From contig JAHJCH010000336.1 of the NCBI GenBank assembly GCA_018813065.1, forward strand, positions 1 to 41,648: a stretch of DNA of 41,648 nt, read 5' to 3'. Under the pieces are notes generated by a model. It ran no database searches, had not been told where the DNA came from, and saw only the letters and a program-made list of their open reading frames with translations. A program made the position numbers and the translations under genes. Of the stretch, positions 1 through 8,426 are shown piece after piece. Position 1 is the stretch's first letter; every line of letters begins with the position of its first letter. The DNA comes from Myxococcota bacterium (GTDB lineage Bacteria; Myxococcota_A; Bradymonadia; UBA7976; UBA1532).

Positions 1-135
1 ACCGCTCAGACCGCATCCAGCATTTTTGGGATGCTCTCATGCCCGATTTTCGCACTGATTTCGCCGTCGATCCTGATATCCGCAGGCTCAAGCCCAGGAG
101 GTTCGCTGCATAGTTCCATCCGCCATGGCGGATGA
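1..135. other. Unassigned segment upstream of the truncated peroxidase gene
   Basis: This stretch shows no similarity to the missing N-terminal haem domain of the peroxidase that follows. The frame of that gene is closed by a TGA at 133-135. On the - strand an open frame runs from an ATG at 119 to a stop at 6-8 and encodes about 37 residues ending in KMLDAV. It could be the tail of a gene or mobile element that interrupted the peroxidase, but I do not recognise it. A contig-edge artefact is equally possible. Confidence 0.3.
117..134. repeat. Perfect 18-bp palindrome at the point where peroxidase homology stops
   Basis: The sequence catccgccatggcggatg is its own reverse complement over all 18 bases. 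It sits immediately before the codons where similarity to the YhjA-type peroxidase begins (about 136). It could be an element end, a recombination point or chance. No target-site duplication can be checked because the left side is cut by the window edge. Confidence 0.55.
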
Positions 136-222
136 GCACCCGAGCTGTATCGCGACATCGAAGGCGCGCCCTTCTCCGAGGCGGCGCTGGCGAAGATCGA
201 GTTCATCCTCAAGGAGGACACG

Positions 223-1239
223 ATGCCGCCCATGCGCTACCTGGCGATGCACTGGAATCACGGCCTGAGCGCGCAGGATAAGCTGACGCTGAGCAAGTGG
301 ATCGCGGCGACGCGGGCGGCGCGCTTCCAGTCCCCTGGGGTCGCCAAGCCCTTCGCCACCCACCCGCTCCAGCCGCTGCGCCCCCTGGCGAGCTTCAACG
401 CCGACAAGGTCGAGGTGGGCGAGAAGCTTTACCATGACGTGCGCCTCTCCGGGGACAACACCGTCTCCTGCGCCAGCTGTCACGATCTGGCGCGGGGCGG
501 CGTCGATCGCCTCCAGTTCTCCAAGGGGATCAAGGGCCAGGTCGGCGGGATCAACGCGCCGACGGTCTATAACTCAGGCACGCAGTTCGTGCAGTTCTGG
601 GATGGCCGCGCCAAGGATCTCAAGGATCAGGCCGGCGGCCCCGTGGAGAACCCCATCGAGATGGGCGCCAAGTGGGCGGATGTGCTGCCCAAGCTCAAGG
701 CCGATCCCGAGCTGAACGCCAAGCTCGTCCAGCTCTACGGCGAGGACTACAAGGCCGAGCATATCCAAGACGCCATCGCCGCCTTCGAGGCGACCTTGGT
801 GACGCCCTCACGCTTCGACGCGTTTATGCGCGGCGATGACAAGGCGCTGAGCGCCGAGGAGAAGCAGGGCTTTGAGATCTTCACCGACAAGGGCTGCGCG
901 CGCTGCCATGTCGGCGAGGCCCTTGGTGGCCAATCCTTTGAAAAGATGGGGCTTTACAAGGACTACTTCGCGGGACGCCAGGTCGGCGAGGCCGATCTGG
1001 GCCGCTATAACGTGACCAAGGATGAGCATGACAAGATGCGCTTCAAGACGCCCATCCTGCGCAACATCGCCGTCACCCAGCCCTACCTGCACGACGGCTC
1101 CACCAGCGATCTGCGCGAGGTGGTCAAGATCATGTCCACGCATCAGCTCAAGGCGCCGCTGACCGAGGCGGAGATCGACGCGGTGACGGCCTTCCTCAAG
1201 AGCCTCACGGGCACCTGGCGCGGCGCCCAGCTGCAATAG
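223..1239 (+). CDS. Tri-haem (YhjA-type) cytochrome c peroxidase, 5'-truncated
   Basis: This is a periplasmic peroxidase of the di-haem CcpA/MauG superfamily, which reduces H2O2 with electrons from the respiratory chain. Two haem-c motifs are visible, CASCH near residue 83 and CARCH near residue 226, followed by the family block HDGSTSDLREVVKIM. The codons before the ATG, back to about 136, still match the family (AKIEFILKEDTMPP...MHWN). That places the protein with the YhjA group, whose extra N-terminal haem domain and signal peptide are absent here. Upstream the frame closes at a TGA (133-135). An AAGGAGG lies 5 bases before ATG 223, so a product could be made, but without an export signal it would not mature. 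It is best read as a 5'-truncated, probably non-functional gene, or one broken by assembly. A 6-bp GC hairpin (1239-1262) separates it from the convergent neighbour. Confidence 0.85.
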   Translation: MPPMRYLAMHWNHGLSAQDKLTLSKWIAATRAARFQSPGVAKPFATHPLQPLRPLASFNADKVEVGEKLYHDVRLSGDNTVSCASCHDLARGGVDRLQFSKGIKGQVGGINAPTVYNSGTQFVQFWDGRAKDLKDQAGGPVENPIEMGAKWADVLPKLKADPELNAKLVQLYGEDYKAEHIQDAIAAFEATLVTPSRFDAFMRGDDKALSAEEKQGFEIFTDKGCARCHVGEALGGQSFEKMGLYKDYFAGRQVGEADLGRYNVTKDEHDKMRFKTPILRNIAVTQPYLHDGSTSDLREVVKIMSTHQLKAPLTEAEIDAVTAFLKSLTGTWRGAQLQ

Positions 1240-1264
1240 CCCCGCGCCCGTCCAAACGGGGCGC

Positions 1265-1786
1265 TTAACCCACCTCGCCGCGCGCCGCCCGCAGCCGCTC
1301 CATCACCTGCTGATAGCGGATCTCCCAGTCCTGGGTGCCCTCTTGGAGATTCTTGATGTGCTTGCGCACCTCCACATCGAGGTTGTCATTTTGGTTCATG
1401 TGGCGCTTGAGCACAGGGGCGAGCACCGCGCGGACCTCATGATCATCCCCATAGATTTCCTCGACGTGATGTGTATAGAGCAGCGTCTCCAAGAGCTGAT
1501 CGGAGAGGTACTTAATCGAGTCCTCATAGAGCCCGAATTTGCGCTTCTCAGCGAGGGTGCGCTTGATCTTCTGATGCGCGCTGTAGTCCAAACCGCGGCT
1601 GTGGGCCAGATCCTTGGCCTCCTCGGTCAAGGCCCGCTCCGCGCGCAGGTACTCCTTGAGCACCGACTCAATGTCCAGCTCCACCTCGGGGATATTATTG
1701 GCCTCGATCTCCACGATCTGCGCGTCGAGGAGGCCCTTGACGATGTCTTTCACGATCGAGGGGATCTTATTGCCATAGAGTCGCAT
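1265..1786 (-). CDS. DUF507 family protein
   Basis: This 173-residue soluble protein has the DUF507 pattern (PF04368): an N-terminal MRL...KIPSIVKDIVKGLL block, then VELDIESVLKEYLRAE, and a later VEEIYGDD segment. The length suits the two-lobed members of the family, about twice 90 residues. The molecular function is unknown. Members occur in Deltaproteobacteria, Aquificae and relatives. The start is supported by GGAGGG about 6 bases upstream of the ATG. The gene converges on the peroxidase gene with a 25-bp gap. There is no signal peptide, so it is probably cytoplasmic. Confidence 0.85.
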   Translation of the reverse strand: MRLYGNKIPSIVKDIVKGLLDAQIVEIEANNIPEVELDIESVLKEYLRAERALTEEAKDLAHSRGLDYSAHQKIKRTLAEKRKFGLYEDSIKYLSDQLLETLLYTHHVEEIYGDDHEVRAVLAPVLKRHMNQNDNLDVEVRKHIKNLQEGTQDWEIRYQQVMERLRAARGEVG

Positions 1787-1998
1787 GGACGCCCTCCTCA
1801 GGGTATGGTCGCCTTGGGCTTAGGTGGGCCGCCGGGGGCGGCGCGAGGGCGCGTCGGCGCGGGTATGGGAGGCCCACGACGCGCGGCGGGGAGCTTGTAG
1901 CATGGTCGCCCCAGCCTCGCAACGCACACGGGCGCGGGGGGGCTGGCCTTTTGCCGCGCCGCGTGATACTCAAGCCGGCTCTCTGGTTGAGGATTTAG

Positions 1999-2823
1999 AT
2001 GTACACGCTCTTGCTCTCTATCGGGATTGGGCTGGGGGTGATCGCGCTGCCCAGCTTCGTTGGCCTCAGCGTCACCTGGACCGCCCTGCCAGGCACGCTC
2101 GTCGGCGTCTTCGCCTTTGTGTGGATCAACCGCCGCGTCTCCAAGCGCTTCGAGGCGGTCATCGGCGCCGCTGACGCGGAGATGGCTGATCTACAAAAGA
2201 TCGCCCAGCGCCCAGGCCCAGGCGCCCAAGCGGCCATGCTCAAGCGCTTTGATCGCGCCATCGAGCTTCTTCATCGAGGCTTCCTCTTCCAGAAGTGGCA
2301 GATTGGGATCAACACGATGCTCAACGCGCGCATCGGCATCCTCATGTTCACCCGCTGGATGACCCTCCAAAAAGACGGCCTCAACGAGTCCATCCCCTAT
2401 CTGGAGCGGGCGCGCATCAAGGGCTATAAGGCCAAGCTGCTCACCTCGCTGTGGCCCGCCTGGGTGATGCTGGCGGTGGCTTACTACAAGGGTAAGAAGG
2501 ATCTCAGCCGCTGCCTCGGCGTGCTTGAAGACTCGGTCAAGATCGCGCCCAAGGAGAGCCTGCTTTGGGCGGTCTATGCTTGGATTTTGTGGAAGGAGAA
2601 GCGGCTGGATGAGGGCATCGATGTGCTGGCGCGCGCGGCGGCGGCCTTGCCCGATGACCCGCGCATCCAAGAGAACCTCACCTCCATGCAGAACAAGAAG
2701 GGCATGAAGATGCGCGGCTACGGTGAGCAGTGGTATCAGTTCGGCCTTGAGCGCCCCAAGGTCGGGGCCATGCAGCCTCAGATGGGCCACCCCCGAATGC
2801 GGGCCAAGGGTCGCCGCCGCTGA
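1999..2823 (+). CDS. Membrane-anchored TPR-like protein
   Basis: This is a 274-residue protein. Two hydrophobic segments at residues 1-20 and about 25-45 are followed by a basic stretch (NRRVSKRF) and a soluble helical domain. That domain has TPR-like helix pairs, for example AIELLHRGFLFQKWQIGINTM, LAVAYYKGKKDLSRCLGVLE and LWAVYAWILWKEKRLDEGID. The tail is Met- and Arg-rich. It begins an apparent five-gene + strand run, since the kinase ATG follows its stop by only 7 bases. The likely place is the inner membrane with a cytoplasmic scaffold. I do not recognise a named family, so a role as partner of the adjacent kinase is only inference from position. Confidence 0.7.
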   Translation: MYTLLLSIGIGLGVIALPSFVGLSVTWTALPGTLVGVFAFVWINRRVSKRFEAVIGAADAEMADLQKIAQRPGPGAQAAMLKRFDRAIELLHRGFLFQKWQIGINTMLNARIGILMFTRWMTLQKDGLNESIPYLERARIKGYKAKLLTSLWPAWVMLAVAYYKGKKDLSRCLGVLEDSVKIAPKESLLWAVYAWILWKEKRLDEGIDVLARAAAALPDDPRIQENLTSMQNKKGMKMRGYGEQWYQFGLERPKVGAMQPQMGHPRMRAKGRRR

Positions 2824-2830
2824 GGCTTCT

Positions 2831-3949
2831 ATGAGCCGTCTGGGTCGCTATACGCTCCTGCGCCGCCTCGCCGAGGGGGGCATGGGCTCGGTCTACCTCG
2901 CCGAGATCCAGGGGGCGGCCAACTTCACGCGCCGGGTGGCCATCAAGCGCATCCTGCCTCACCTCGCCCGCGACCCCGCCTTCCTCTCCAAGTTCATCGA
3001 CGAAGCCAACCTGATGGTGCAGCTGCACCACGGCAACATCATTGGGGTCCAAGAGCTGGCCGACGCCGACGGCGAGCTGTACATCGTCATGGACTACCTG
3101 CCTGGGCGGGATCTCAAGGCGGTGACGCGGGCGCTGCGCCAGTCTCAGCGGCTCATGCCGCCTGACCTCGCCGCTTGGATCATCGCCGAGGTCTGCGCGG
3201 GGCTAGACTACGCCCACCTCAAGACCGACGAGCAGGGGCGCCCGCTCCACATCGTCCACCGCGACGTCAGCCCCTCCAACATCCTCCTCGGCGCCGATGG
3301 CGAGGTGAAGGTGGCGGACTTTGGCATCGCCCAAGCGCGCGGCGGGCTGCACAAGAGCGTGACGGGGGCGCTCCAGGGCAAGTTCGTGTACATGAGCCCC
3401 GAGCAAGCCGAGGGGCAGCCGCTCAACGCCCGCAGCGATGTCTTCTCAGCGGGGCTGATCCTCTATGAGCTGCTCTCCAACACCCGCCCCTTCGCGGGGG
3501 AGAGCGAGACGGACATCCTCAGGCGGGTGCGCGCGGGGGTGCATCAGGGCCCGGAGGCGCTGCGACCGGGGCTCGATCCGGGCCTCAGCGCGCTGGTGAT
3601 GCGCGCCCTCGCCTATCGCCCCGAGGATCGCTTTGAGTCCGCGGGGGTGATGCGCCGGGCGCTGCTGCGTTATCTCGCCGAGGCGCACAGCGAGGCCGAC
3701 GCCCGCGCGTTAAGCGGCTTCCTCCACACGCTCTTCCCCGAGGGCGTGGTGCCCGAGGCCTCGCCGCCGACCCCGCTGTCGATGGATGACGCGCTCCTGC
3801 TCCAGCTCAACGGGCTGACCCCCTCAAGCCGCCCCGCCCACGTCGAGGGCACGCCCAGCGCGCTGGCGGCGACGCTGTCCCGGCCCGCGCTGACGCCCTC
3901 GGCCCGCTGGCAGCCCCCGGAGGCGCCCTCGGGGCAGTGGACGCCCTAG
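2831..3949 (+). CDS. Ser/Thr protein kinase (Hanks type), ends at an in-frame amber codon
   Basis: This complete kinase domain has the glycine loop LAEGGMGSVY (residues 13-22), catalytic Lys39 in VAIK, HRDVSPSN with Asp145, DFG at 163-165 and MSPEQ in the activation segment. HRDVSPSN instead of HRDLKPxN is common in myxobacterial kinases. The start at 2831 matches the usual short MSRLGRYTLL lead-in; upstream in-frame codons belong to the previous gene. A TAG at 3947-3949 stops it after 372 residues, inside a Pro/Thr-rich linker (SGQWTP-stop-GQRTP). The same frame continues for 366 more codons through a transmembrane helix and PEGA domains. A single CAG-to-TAG transition would explain the stop. 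As written the product is a soluble, catalytically intact kinase cut from its sensor half. Confidence 0.9.
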   Translation: MSRLGRYTLLRRLAEGGMGSVYLAEIQGAANFTRRVAIKRILPHLARDPAFLSKFIDEANLMVQLHHGNIIGVQELADADGELYIVMDYLPGRDLKAVTRALRQSQRLMPPDLAAWIIAEVCAGLDYAHLKTDEQGRPLHIVHRDVSPSNILLGADGEVKVADFGIAQARGGLHKSVTGALQGKFVYMSPEQAEGQPLNARSDVFSAGLILYELLSNTRPFAGESETDILRRVRAGVHQGPEALRPGLDPGLSALVMRALAYRPEDRFESAGVMRRALLRYLAEAHSEADARALSGFLHTLFPEGVVPEASPPTPLSMDDALLLQLNGLTPSSRPAHVEGTPSALAATLSRPALTPSARWQPPEAPSGQWTP

Positions 3950-5047
3950 GGGCAGCGGACGCCCGATGGCCCGCCGGGCGCCTCGGCGCTGCTGACGCCC
4001 TCAGGGCAGCTGATCTGGGCCACGCCCGCGCCGCCTCAGCCCGCGCGGCTCAGCCGCCGGGCCCTCCTCGCCGCGCTGGGGTTGATCACGCTGACGTTGG
4101 CGCTGCTCTGGCCGCGCCCCGCGCGTGTCCAGTTCGCCTTGAGCCCCCAGGGCCTAGAGGCGCCGCGCTTCAGCTTGATGCAGGGCGAGGCCCTGGTGGA
4201 GATCCGCCCAGGCGCGCGGCTCCCGGCGGAGGAGGGGGCGACTTTTTGCGCCGAGGCCAAGGGCTACCCCCGCCGCTGCCTCTGGTTCACCCTCTCGCCG
4301 GGGGAGAACACGCTGCGCTTTGAGCTGGAGCCGGGCCTCTACCTGCGGCCCATCCTCGATCCCCCCGATGTCCCCGCCCAGATCCTGATCGGCGAGGCGC
4401 AGATCCCCGTCACGATCCCCTTCCCCGTCGTCGATGAGGGCAAGGCGCTGTGGGTCCGCGTCCACGCCGAGGGGTACATCAGCGATCCCCCTGAGCTGCT
4501 GTGGTCTGTCTCCACGGCGCAGCCGCGTTTTCGGCTGATCAAGGAGCCGGATATGGGCGTCAGCGACGCGGGCGCGCGGGTGGAGGACGCGGCCACGGCG
4601 CAGCCCCAGCCCCAACCACCGGCCAAGCGTCGAGCACACACGATGGCGCGGCTCGACAGCGCGCCTTTGGGCGCTGAGGTGCGCTGCGATGGCGCCTTGA
4701 TCGGGCTGAGCCCGGTGAGGATCGACACATCGACCGGGCCGCGCCGCTGTGAGATCCACGCCGAGGGCTACCTCACCGCCACCCAGCGCCTTGAGCGTCA
4801 CCAGCAGCGCCCAATTACGGTGACGCTACGCCGCCCCATCCCCTTGACCATCCGCGTCGAGCGGGGCTCGGCGGAGATCTTCATCGACGGCGCGCGGGTC
4901 GGGCAGGGCGTCGTGCGCGATCACCCGCTGGCGCCAGGGACACACACGCTGACGGCGCGCTTTCGTAGCGAGGAGATCGCCCGTAAGGTCATTGAGCTGC
5001 GCGAGGGGGAGCGCCCCCAGACCGTGCACCTCAACCCCAAGCCTTAG
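3950..5047 (+). pseudogene. Transmembrane and PEGA-domain half of the split kinase
   Basis: This open frame is in phase with the kinase and directly follows its amber codon. It encodes a Pro-rich linker, a basic stop-transfer-like patch (ARLSRR), one transmembrane helix (about 4055-4115) and a large periplasmic part. That part includes a PEGA-like repeat (LDSAPLGAEVRCDGALIGLSP ... HAEGYL) and a second one near FIDGARVGQG. Kinase-TM-PEGA is a familiar order in Myxococcota receptors. The only candidate start inside the hydrophobic part is a TTG at 4082. It has no Shine-Dalgarno and would cut the helix, so this is not a convincing separate gene. It is expressed only if the amber codon is read through or is a sequencing error. 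Confidence 0.7.
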
Positions 5048-5075
5048 AGACACCACCCACCACGAGGAGATCAGC

Positions 5076-6425
5076 TTGAGCGAGGTCACTCGAACCCAGA
5101 TCGGCGTCGGCGTCGATCGCCTCACCACCCGCGCGTACACGCTTGAGATCATCCAAGGGCCAGATCAGGGGCGCACGCTGAGCACCCGCGCGCGGGTCGT
5201 CGTCCTGGGCGCCAGCCCCGACTGCGATCTTGAGCTTGATGATCCCCTCGTCAGCCGCCGACACGCGCGGATCGAGGTCGATCCGCGCGGGCATCGGCTG
5301 ATCGACGAGGAGAGCAAGAACGGCCTCTTCATCGGCAACCTGCGCGTGAGCGACGTCTACCTGGCCGCCGGCACCACGTTCATGGTCGGCCAAGACCTGA
5401 TCCGCTATCAGCCGGGCGAGGAGGTCGTCGAGATCGCCCTGTCTCGGGAGGCCCAGTTTGGGCGGATGCTGGGGCGATCTGCGGCCATGCGTGAGATCTT
5501 CGCCATCCTCGCCCGCGTGGCGCCGACGAGCATGAGCGTGCTGGTGGAGGGCGAGAGCGGCACAGGCAAGGAGCTGGTCGCCGAGGCCATCCACGCCCAC
5601 TCCAAGCGGGCACAAGCGCCGCTGATCGTCTTTGACTGCTCGGCGGTGGCGCCCAACCTCATCGAGAGCGAGCTGTTTGGGCACGTCAAGGGCGCCTTCA
5701 CCGGCGCCAGCCAGAGCCGCAAGGGCGCCTTTGAGCAGGCCCACGGCGGCACCCTCTTCCTCGACGAGATCGGCGAGCTGCCCTTGGATCTCCAACCCAA
5801 GCTGCTGCGCGCCTTGGAGCAGGGCGAGGTCCGGCCTGTGGGCGGCGAGCGCCCCATCAAGGTGGACGTGCGGATCATCGCCGCCACCAACCGCGATCTA
5901 CAGCGCGAGGTGGAGGCCAAGCAGTTTCGCCAGGATCTGTTCTATCGCTTGGCGGTGCTGCGGCTGGTGTTACCGCCGCTGCGGCGGCGCATCGAGGATC
6001 TCCCGCTGCTGGTGCGCCACTTCCTCGACGCGCTGGAGACCGAGGCGCCGGTGCAGGTGGGCTATGAGACGATCATCAAGCTCCAGCGCCACCGCTGGCC
6101 GGGCAACATCCGCGAGCTGCGTAACTTCGTCGAGCGCGCGGCGATGCTCTCGCGCGAGGATCGCCTGGAGACGCGCTACCTCCTGCCGCCCAGCTTCGGC
6201 GACGCCCCGACCACCGACGACGCCGCCCCGGCGCCGCCCAGCGAGATCGACGTCACCCTGCCCTTCAAGGACGCCAAGGCGCGGCTGATCGAGGGCTTTG
6301 AGCGCCGCTACTGGTCGGCGCTGCTCAAGGAGACGGGCGGCAACATCAGCGCGGCGGCGCGGCGAGCGGGCATCCACCGCAAGAGCGCGGAGTACCTCCT
6401 CAAAAAGCTGGAGCTGGATCGCTAA
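5076..6425 (+). CDS. FHA-domain sigma54-dependent transcriptional activator
   Basis: This 449-residue bacterial enhancer-binding protein has an N-terminal FHA domain (LELDDPLVSRRHARIEV ... ESKNGLFIGN), a central AAA+ domain and a Fis-type helix-turn-helix at the end (GGNISAAARRAGIHRKSAEY). The AAA+ part carries Walker A GESGTGKE, the sigma54-contact loop GAFTGA and Walker B LFLDEIGELP. FHA domains bind phosphothreonine, so the input is probably Ser/Thr phosphorylation rather than a receiver domain. The start is a TTG at 5076 with GAGGAG 6 bases upstream; the alternative ATG would lie inside the previous frame. It follows the PEGA frame by 28 bases, which supports a kinase-to-activator pair. 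The Arg common in the first FHA loop is replaced (LGASPDCD). Confidence 0.92.
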   Translation: MSEVTRTQIGVGVDRLTTRAYTLEIIQGPDQGRTLSTRARVVVLGASPDCDLELDDPLVSRRHARIEVDPRGHRLIDEESKNGLFIGNLRVSDVYLAAGTTFMVGQDLIRYQPGEEVVEIALSREAQFGRMLGRSAAMREIFAILARVAPTSMSVLVEGESGTGKELVAEAIHAHSKRAQAPLIVFDCSAVAPNLIESELFGHVKGAFTGASQSRKGAFEQAHGGTLFLDEIGELPLDLQPKLLRALEQGEVRPVGGERPIKVDVRIIAATNRDLQREVEAKQFRQDLFYRLAVLRLVLPPLRRRIEDLPLLVRHFLDALETEAPVQVGYETIIKLQRHRWPGNIRELRNFVERAAMLSREDRLETRYLLPPSFGDAPTTDDAAPAPPSEIDVTLPFKDAKARLIEGFERRYWSALLKETGGNISAAARRAGIHRKSAEYLLKKLELDR

Positions 6426-6465
6426 GGGGTTGGCGCCTTGAGGGCTTCATGAGAACCTCCGCCCC

Positions 6466-6966
6466 ATGCGCCGCCTCCCCGCCTTGGGCCTCCTGGCCCT
6501 CGCCTCAACCACGCCCAGCTGCGGCCCCGAGCGCGATCTCTCTGGGGTCTGGCAGCAGATCTGCGCCGAGGAGGACGCGGCGTGCCTCGCCGCGCCTTAC
6601 CGCTATGAGCTGCACCTGGGCCGCTACGGCGATGACCTCAGCGGGCTGATGATCCGCTACGTCAACCTCGGCGTGGGGGGCGACAGCTTTCAAAAGCCGC
6701 TGGAGTGTGGCTGCTTCTTCTTACAAGGGGGGCGCGCCGACGGCGACGCGCTCTACTTTAGCCTCTTCCAGCCCGACGCCCCCGGCGCGCCTGAGCACCC
6801 CTCGGAGGATTGCCCGCGCGTGCCGGGCGAGGGCTGCGCGGGCTTCGCCCTGCGAGGCGAGGGCGATCTCTTGGTGGGCGAGCGTCGCTGCGAGCAGGGC
6901 CAAAGCCAAGCGATCACCTTTGAGCCGGGGCGGGGCAGCCCACGCACGCGCTGTGGTCAACAATGA
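6466..6966 (+). CDS. Small secreted Cys-rich protein, probable lipoprotein
   Basis: This 166-residue protein has an N-terminal signal (MRRLPALGLLALASTTPSC). Cys19 could be lipidated, though the lipobox (TPSC) is not canonical. The mature part begins SGVWQQIC and contains several cysteines (ECGCFF, EDCPRVPGEGCAGF, RRCEQGQ), which suits a disulfide-bonded envelope protein. The DLSGVW opening and alternating strands resemble small lipocalin-like lipoprotein domains, but I cannot assign a family. Its TGA overlaps the next ATG (ATGA), so the two genes are translationally coupled. Confidence 0.7.
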   Translation: MRRLPALGLLALASTTPSCGPERDLSGVWQQICAEEDAACLAAPYRYELHLGRYGDDLSGLMIRYVNLGVGGDSFQKPLECGCFFLQGGRADGDALYFSLFQPDAPGAPEHPSEDCPRVPGEGCAGFALRGEGDLLVGERRCEQGQSQAITFEPGRGSPRTRCGQQ

Positions 6967-8411
6967 GCCTGGGCCGCGCCGCGCGTCGGTGGCCTTGGAG
7001 GCTGCTCCTCGCCCTCGCCGCGCTCAGCGCCGCGCCCGCCACCACGCCCGCCGCCTTCGCCCAGCCGATCAGCGACGCGCGGCGCCTCCAAGGCGGCCTC
7101 CCCCCGCGCTTTCAGCGCCCGCTCGTGCAGATCTACCCGCTCTTGGATCAGCGGCTCTTGAGCCTCAAGGGCGATGAGGCGGGGCAGATTCAGCCTGAGC
7201 CGCCCCCGGAGGCCTGGGCGCGCTTCCTTGAGGCGCTGCCTCGCGCCATCAACCTCAACGTCACCGCCCCCCAGGCCACCGCGCGGCGGCTGGCCCAGCG
7301 TGGGCAGCGGGGGATTGAGATCGCGCAGCGGACGCTCAAGGCCGCCTACCTCGACTACAAGGAGGTGCGGCTGGAGGCGGCCTTGCCGCGCTTTGAGGCG
7401 GCCATCGCCGGGCTCCTGGCTTGGCGCTATGACGCCGTGGCCCCCGCCGCGCTGGCCCACGCGCTGTTGACCTTGGGCTTAGCCGCGCGCGAGGCCCAAC
7501 ACCCCGAGGCGGCGCGGCGCGCCTTTGAGCGGGCCTTACAGATGGACCCGGCGATCCGGCTGAGGGCGGGCTACGATCACCCCGAGGCCGTCGCCGCCTT
7601 CGAGGACGCCCGCGCCCGCCTGCTCACCGCGCCGCCGCGCCCTGAGCGGTTTAACCTCGCGGAGGTGGGCGAGGGCTTTACGCTGCGCGCCCGCGCCTTA
7701 CCCGATCGGCTGGAGATCGCCATCCAGAGCCCCAGCGGCGTGCAGCTCATCGAGCAGCCCTTCAGCGACGATCCCGAGGACGACGCCAGTCGACTCGCCA
7801 GCCGTGTCTACGCCTGCCTCCCCTTTGGCCGCGCCCCCAAGGCGCCGCGTCACCGTCGGCGGCTCTACCTCGACGGCGGCTTCAGCGCGCTGGGCTTCCT
7901 CAAGAGCCCCGTGGGGCCGCTCTACAGCATGGGCGCGGGCATGGGCTTGATGTGGAACCTGGCGCCGAACGTGGGGCTGAGCGCCTCGGCGGCGTTGACG
8001 AACAGTGGCCGAGACGAGGCCGAGGATCTGCGCGCCGACATCCCCACGCTGGCGCTCTTTTTTGGCCCGGGCGTCTATCACCGAGGCACGCGACTGCGGC
8101 TGTCCGGCCAGCTGGGGGGCGCGCTGACGATCATGGGCGAGGTGGAGCGCACGACCAACGCGGCGTGCAAGTATTTCTCCGCAGAGGATGCGATCCCCAA
8201 GGCGCTGTGTGATCCCGAGATCGACATCGAGCAGATCCCCATGGGGCTCTCCACGGGCGCGGCGCTCCAGCTGGAGGCGGCGCTGCGCGTCGTCGATGAG
8301 ATCTACCTCACGGGGCGGCTCAGCGCGGCGGCCTTTATCTTCGAGAGCCAGGACAACGGCCTGGACTACCCCGCGCTGGCCTACTTTGGCTTGGGATATC
8401 GGCTCTTCTAG
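6963..8411 (+). CDS. Secreted TPR plus outer-membrane beta-barrel-like protein
   Basis: This 482-residue protein has a long signal peptide ending near AAFAQP. Residues about 110-220 form helical TPR-like repeats (PRFEAAIAGLLAWRYDAVAPAALAHALLTLGLAA, then PEAARRAFERALQMDPAIRL). A spacer and then a C-terminal region of alternating strands follow (LYLDGGFSALGF, GAGMGLMWNLAPNVGLSASAAL, LRLSGQLGGALTI). It ends in the aromatic GYRLF, as expected of an outer-membrane barrel. It is the last gene of the + strand run and is coupled to the preceding lipoprotein gene by an ATGA overlap. The function is unknown; TPR-barrel proteins of this build are frequent in Myxococcota. Confidence 0.75.
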   Translation: MSLGRAARRWPWRLLLALAALSAAPATTPAAFAQPISDARRLQGGLPPRFQRPLVQIYPLLDQRLLSLKGDEAGQIQPEPPPEAWARFLEALPRAINLNVTAPQATARRLAQRGQRGIEIAQRTLKAAYLDYKEVRLEAALPRFEAAIAGLLAWRYDAVAPAALAHALLTLGLAAREAQHPEAARRAFERALQMDPAIRLRAGYDHPEAVAAFEDARARLLTAPPRPERFNLAEVGEGFTLRARALPDRLEIAIQSPSGVQLIEQPFSDDPEDDASRLASRVYACLPFGRAPKAPRHRRRLYLDGGFSALGFLKSPVGPLYSMGAGMGLMWNLAPNVGLSASAALTNSGRDEAEDLRADIPTLALFFGPGVYHRGTRLRLSGQLGGALTIMGEVERTTNAACKYFSAEDAIPKALCDPEIDIEQIPMGLSTGAALQLEAALRVVDEIYLTGRLSAAAFIFESQDNGLDYPALAYFGLGYRLF

Positions 8412-8426
8412 ATATCGGCTCTTCTA
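8395..8426. repeat. 16-bp perfect tandem duplication between two convergent stop codons
   Basis: The unit gatatcggctcttcta occurs twice in a row. The first copy supplies the TAG (8409-8411) of the + strand barrel gene. The second supplies the CTA (8424-8426) that is the stop of the - strand M3 peptidase gene. With one copy removed, both genes would end on the same palindromic CTAG. Confidence 0.9.

Noticed and set aside
133..135. In-frame TGA before the peroxidase as a selenocysteine codon, since selC is present
   Set aside because: Codons upstream of the TGA show no similarity to the peroxidase family, so the stop marks a junction rather than a Sec site.
3947..3949. Amber codon in the kinase as pyrrolysine or a reassigned codon
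   Set aside because: TAG ends ordinary genes in this window (1237, 8409, 14332, 26928), and no pyrrolysine genes are seen. Occasional readthrough remains possible.
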